A stretch of DNA of 64,000 bases from Hyperoplus lanceolatus (lineage: Eukaryota; Chordata; Actinopteri; Uranoscopiformes; Ammodytidae): contig CM049402.1 in NCBI GenBank assembly GCA_026929865.2, forward strand, positions 27,045,001-27,109,000, in the 5' to 3' direction. A program made the position numbers and the translations under genes. Each line of letters starts with the position of its first letter. Position 1 is the stretch's first letter. Shown in pieces: positions 62,214-64,000 of the stretch. The notes beneath the pieces were generated by a model, which was not told the DNA's origin, did not search any database, and saw nothing but the letters and a program-made list of their open reading frames with translations.

Positions 62214-63570
62214 CTAGAAATGCAATTCCTGAAGAAATTGCGGTGTGAATGCTGCGCTGCTGAACTGAAGCTGATGCTGAATAAACTTCACTGCTGAATG
62301 TTGATGAAGAACGAAGGATGAATATATCTGAATGAACAGAATGGTTGAAAAATAGAATGCTTGAGAAATGTGGAATATTTGGAAGTTTGAATGGACTTTC
62401 TAGCTGGAATTAGGAATGAATTATGACCTTGAACTATGACCTCCAAAATGTAATCAGTTCATCTTTGAGTCAGAATCAACATTTGTACAAAATTTGAAGA
62501 AAAACCGTGGAAGCGTTCATGAGATAATGCAGTCACAAAAGGCAACGCCACAGTGACCTTGAAATTTGACCTTTGACCTCTAAACTCTTGTGATGTCATC
62601 TCTGAGTCATACTCAACATCTGTGCAAAATGTTAAGAAAATCCGGTGAAGTCTAAAATTTGGTGTTGGAACAGGGAATCGAACCCCCAACCCTGTGTTCA
62701 GCTCAATCAGGATACTACCATGTAATGCTCTGAAGGAGCTGAACATATAGAATGTGGTATGTAGTTTATCGGATGAAAAATGACTGAGTTAACGCAATTT
62801 GATTTTATTGTGTTTGTGTCTCTGTGGAATGTGTGTGTGGCTGTGGTGTGTGTGTGTGTGTGTGGTGTGTGTGTGTGTGTGTGTGTGTGTGTCACACCAC
62901 CTTTAAAATCCTATTGCAGAGGTGGGATTGGAACCTGCAACCTTCCAGTTATGAGTCCAAAGCATTAATCACTACGCCACCAAACAGGTGTGTGCCCATT
63001 TGGCGAACAATGGAAAAAAGTTCCTTGTTGTGCACTTTGCCAAAATGCAGGGGTTCCTGTAATACATTCCCTATGGGGATTTTTGGTGTAATAAACCTTT
63101 AAATATCTCTGAAGTTATGAATTTTATGAAAAAATAGTGAATTATGGAAATGTGCTCCTGTGCAAGACAAACATGGAAAACTTAAAATCGAGTTTCTACG
63201 ATGAAGTATGAACGAGTAGGACGAATCATAATTTTGTATGAAATATTAATTTCATAAAAAGTTGAATTGCTTTGAAGTTATGGATTTTATGAAAAAACTG
63301 TTCACAAATTATTGTTGTCTGGAATGAGCTGAACATTTAGACGTAAGAATCAAGTTTGTCGGATGAATTTTCAGGGAGGAGAAGAGATTTGAAACTTTTC
63401 ATAATTTTGGTTTAATTGCTTATTAATTATGAAGTTATTAATTTTTTTGAAAATTTTGAATGAAAGCGCACATGTGAAAAATGGGCTGAATATAAGGATG
63501 GTTGAAGATAGTTTGTGGAATGAAGCATGTTGAAGATATGGCCAAGCATGAATTTGGGCGGAATAATAAT
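62214..63570 (-). mobile_element. Helitron/Helentron-like non-autonomous element, copy 2
   Basis: Near-identical to copy 1 but about 78 bp longer at 62285-62362. Its right flank (63575-63625) carries additional 5' sequence with a GTGTGAATGC-GCATTCACAC palindrome that is an inverted match to the 3' region, i.e. asymmetric terminal inverted repeats. It contains the same tRNA-like module (62921-62982) and GT tract (62830-62892). Confidence 0.5.
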
Positions 63571-63946
63571 AATAATAAATACGCAGAATATCAATGCTGT
63601 GAATGCTTTCAGCATTCACACCAATTATGTAAATGTAAATTATCATACATTAAAAGGAATACAATGTTTTGGTAGATAGTTAATTGCTTAATGATTGAAT
63701 CAGTTCATCTGGGAGGTAATCCGAGGTTAACTGATCACGTCACGTTCAAGTCCATGGCATGCACAGTGTGTATTGAGTTTATTTAAAAATATTTGAAAAT
63801 GGGGCTGCCCTCAGTTGCCCATGCACTGTGTAGGCCTATAGTCTATTTCAGCCTTGTCTGTGGAAAAAAAGATAACTGGACAACAGAGTTCTTCTGCTTC
63901 GTTCCTCTCACTGCATTTAAATGAATTCATTATAATACAGAGAAAT

Positions 63947-64000
63947 ATGTCCCGTAAAAGAAAAAGAGCACCAAGCCCATCCCAGAGGACCCTGCATAAT
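63947..64000 (+). CDS. Start of an open frame cut by the window edge
   Basis: The ATG at 63947 opens MSRKRKRAPSPSQRTLHN and is still open at the last base. The basic start resembles hAT/ZMYM-type transposase N-termini, and a hAT-like end lies at 60809. With 18 residues the identity is a guess. Confidence 0.25.
   Translation, partial: MSRKRKRAPSPSQRTLHN

Overview
This is a window of a teleost fish genome with no host gene that I can recognise. The grounds for that are dense (GT)n/(CA)n microsatellites, L2-clade LINEs that carry an ORF1 esterase, a Rex3/RTE-like 3' end with a GATG tail, Tc1, piggyBac and hAT DNA transposons, and tRNA-derived SINEs whose tails resemble L2 LINE 3' ends. The species cannot be named from this sequence. 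It reads as an intergenic or intronic stretch that has been colonised repeatedly by mobile DNA.

Layout. 1-4.3 kb: microsatellites and unassigned unique sequence. 4.3-9.96 kb: a 5'-truncated, decayed L2-like LINE, split by a 1.18-kb non-autonomous hAT element (7036-8214, 8-bp target duplication). 10.7-11.5 kb: a compound foldback element. 13-18.1 kb: a tRNA-derived SINE, several microsatellites, a TTAAAGG-ended MITE and a broken Tc1 end. 20.36-21.39 kb: a hAT element with an internal hairpin. 22.64-24.27 kb: a complete Tc1-like transposon with an uninterrupted DD34E transposase and 278-bp inverted repeats. 24.58-24.78 kb: a hAT zf-TTF-type transposase fossil. 25.29-27.33 kb: an internally deleted piggyBac-like element that contains a Rex3-like fragment and a Tc1-type MITE. 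27.5-28.1 kb: an unusual minisatellite followed by a long (CA)n. 30-32.5 kb: a LINE 3' end and two SINEs. 37.59-38.64 kb: a second hAT element of the same family as the 20.4-kb one.

39.98-45.11 kb holds a longer L2-like LINE. Its 746-codon reverse-transcriptase half is still open, but its endonuclease half is broken by frameshifts and by the 3' end of another LINE. 45.2-46.2 kb is a MITE-like element with a large hairpin. 47.17-54.0 kb is a roughly 1-kb direct duplication whose second copy has been split by about 5 kb, including a foldback pair of Tc1 fragments. 56.5-57.5 kb is a reverse-strand L1/Tx1-type LINE end. 58.17-60.1 kb is a MITE-like sequence that contains a hAT element. 60.93-63.57 kb is a tandem pair of 1.3-kb elements with tRNA-like modules, an internal GT tract, a 3' hairpin and a CTAG end; my best reading is a Helitron/Helentron-like non-autonomous element.

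The working parts here belong to the mobile elements. The Tc1 copy is the only one with all the coding and terminal parts visible. The L2-like LINEs and the SINE at 32.2 kb share a 3' tail, which fits LINE-driven mobilisation of the SINE. Possible host regulatory content is limited to a few unproven conserved-element-like and CTCF-like stretches.
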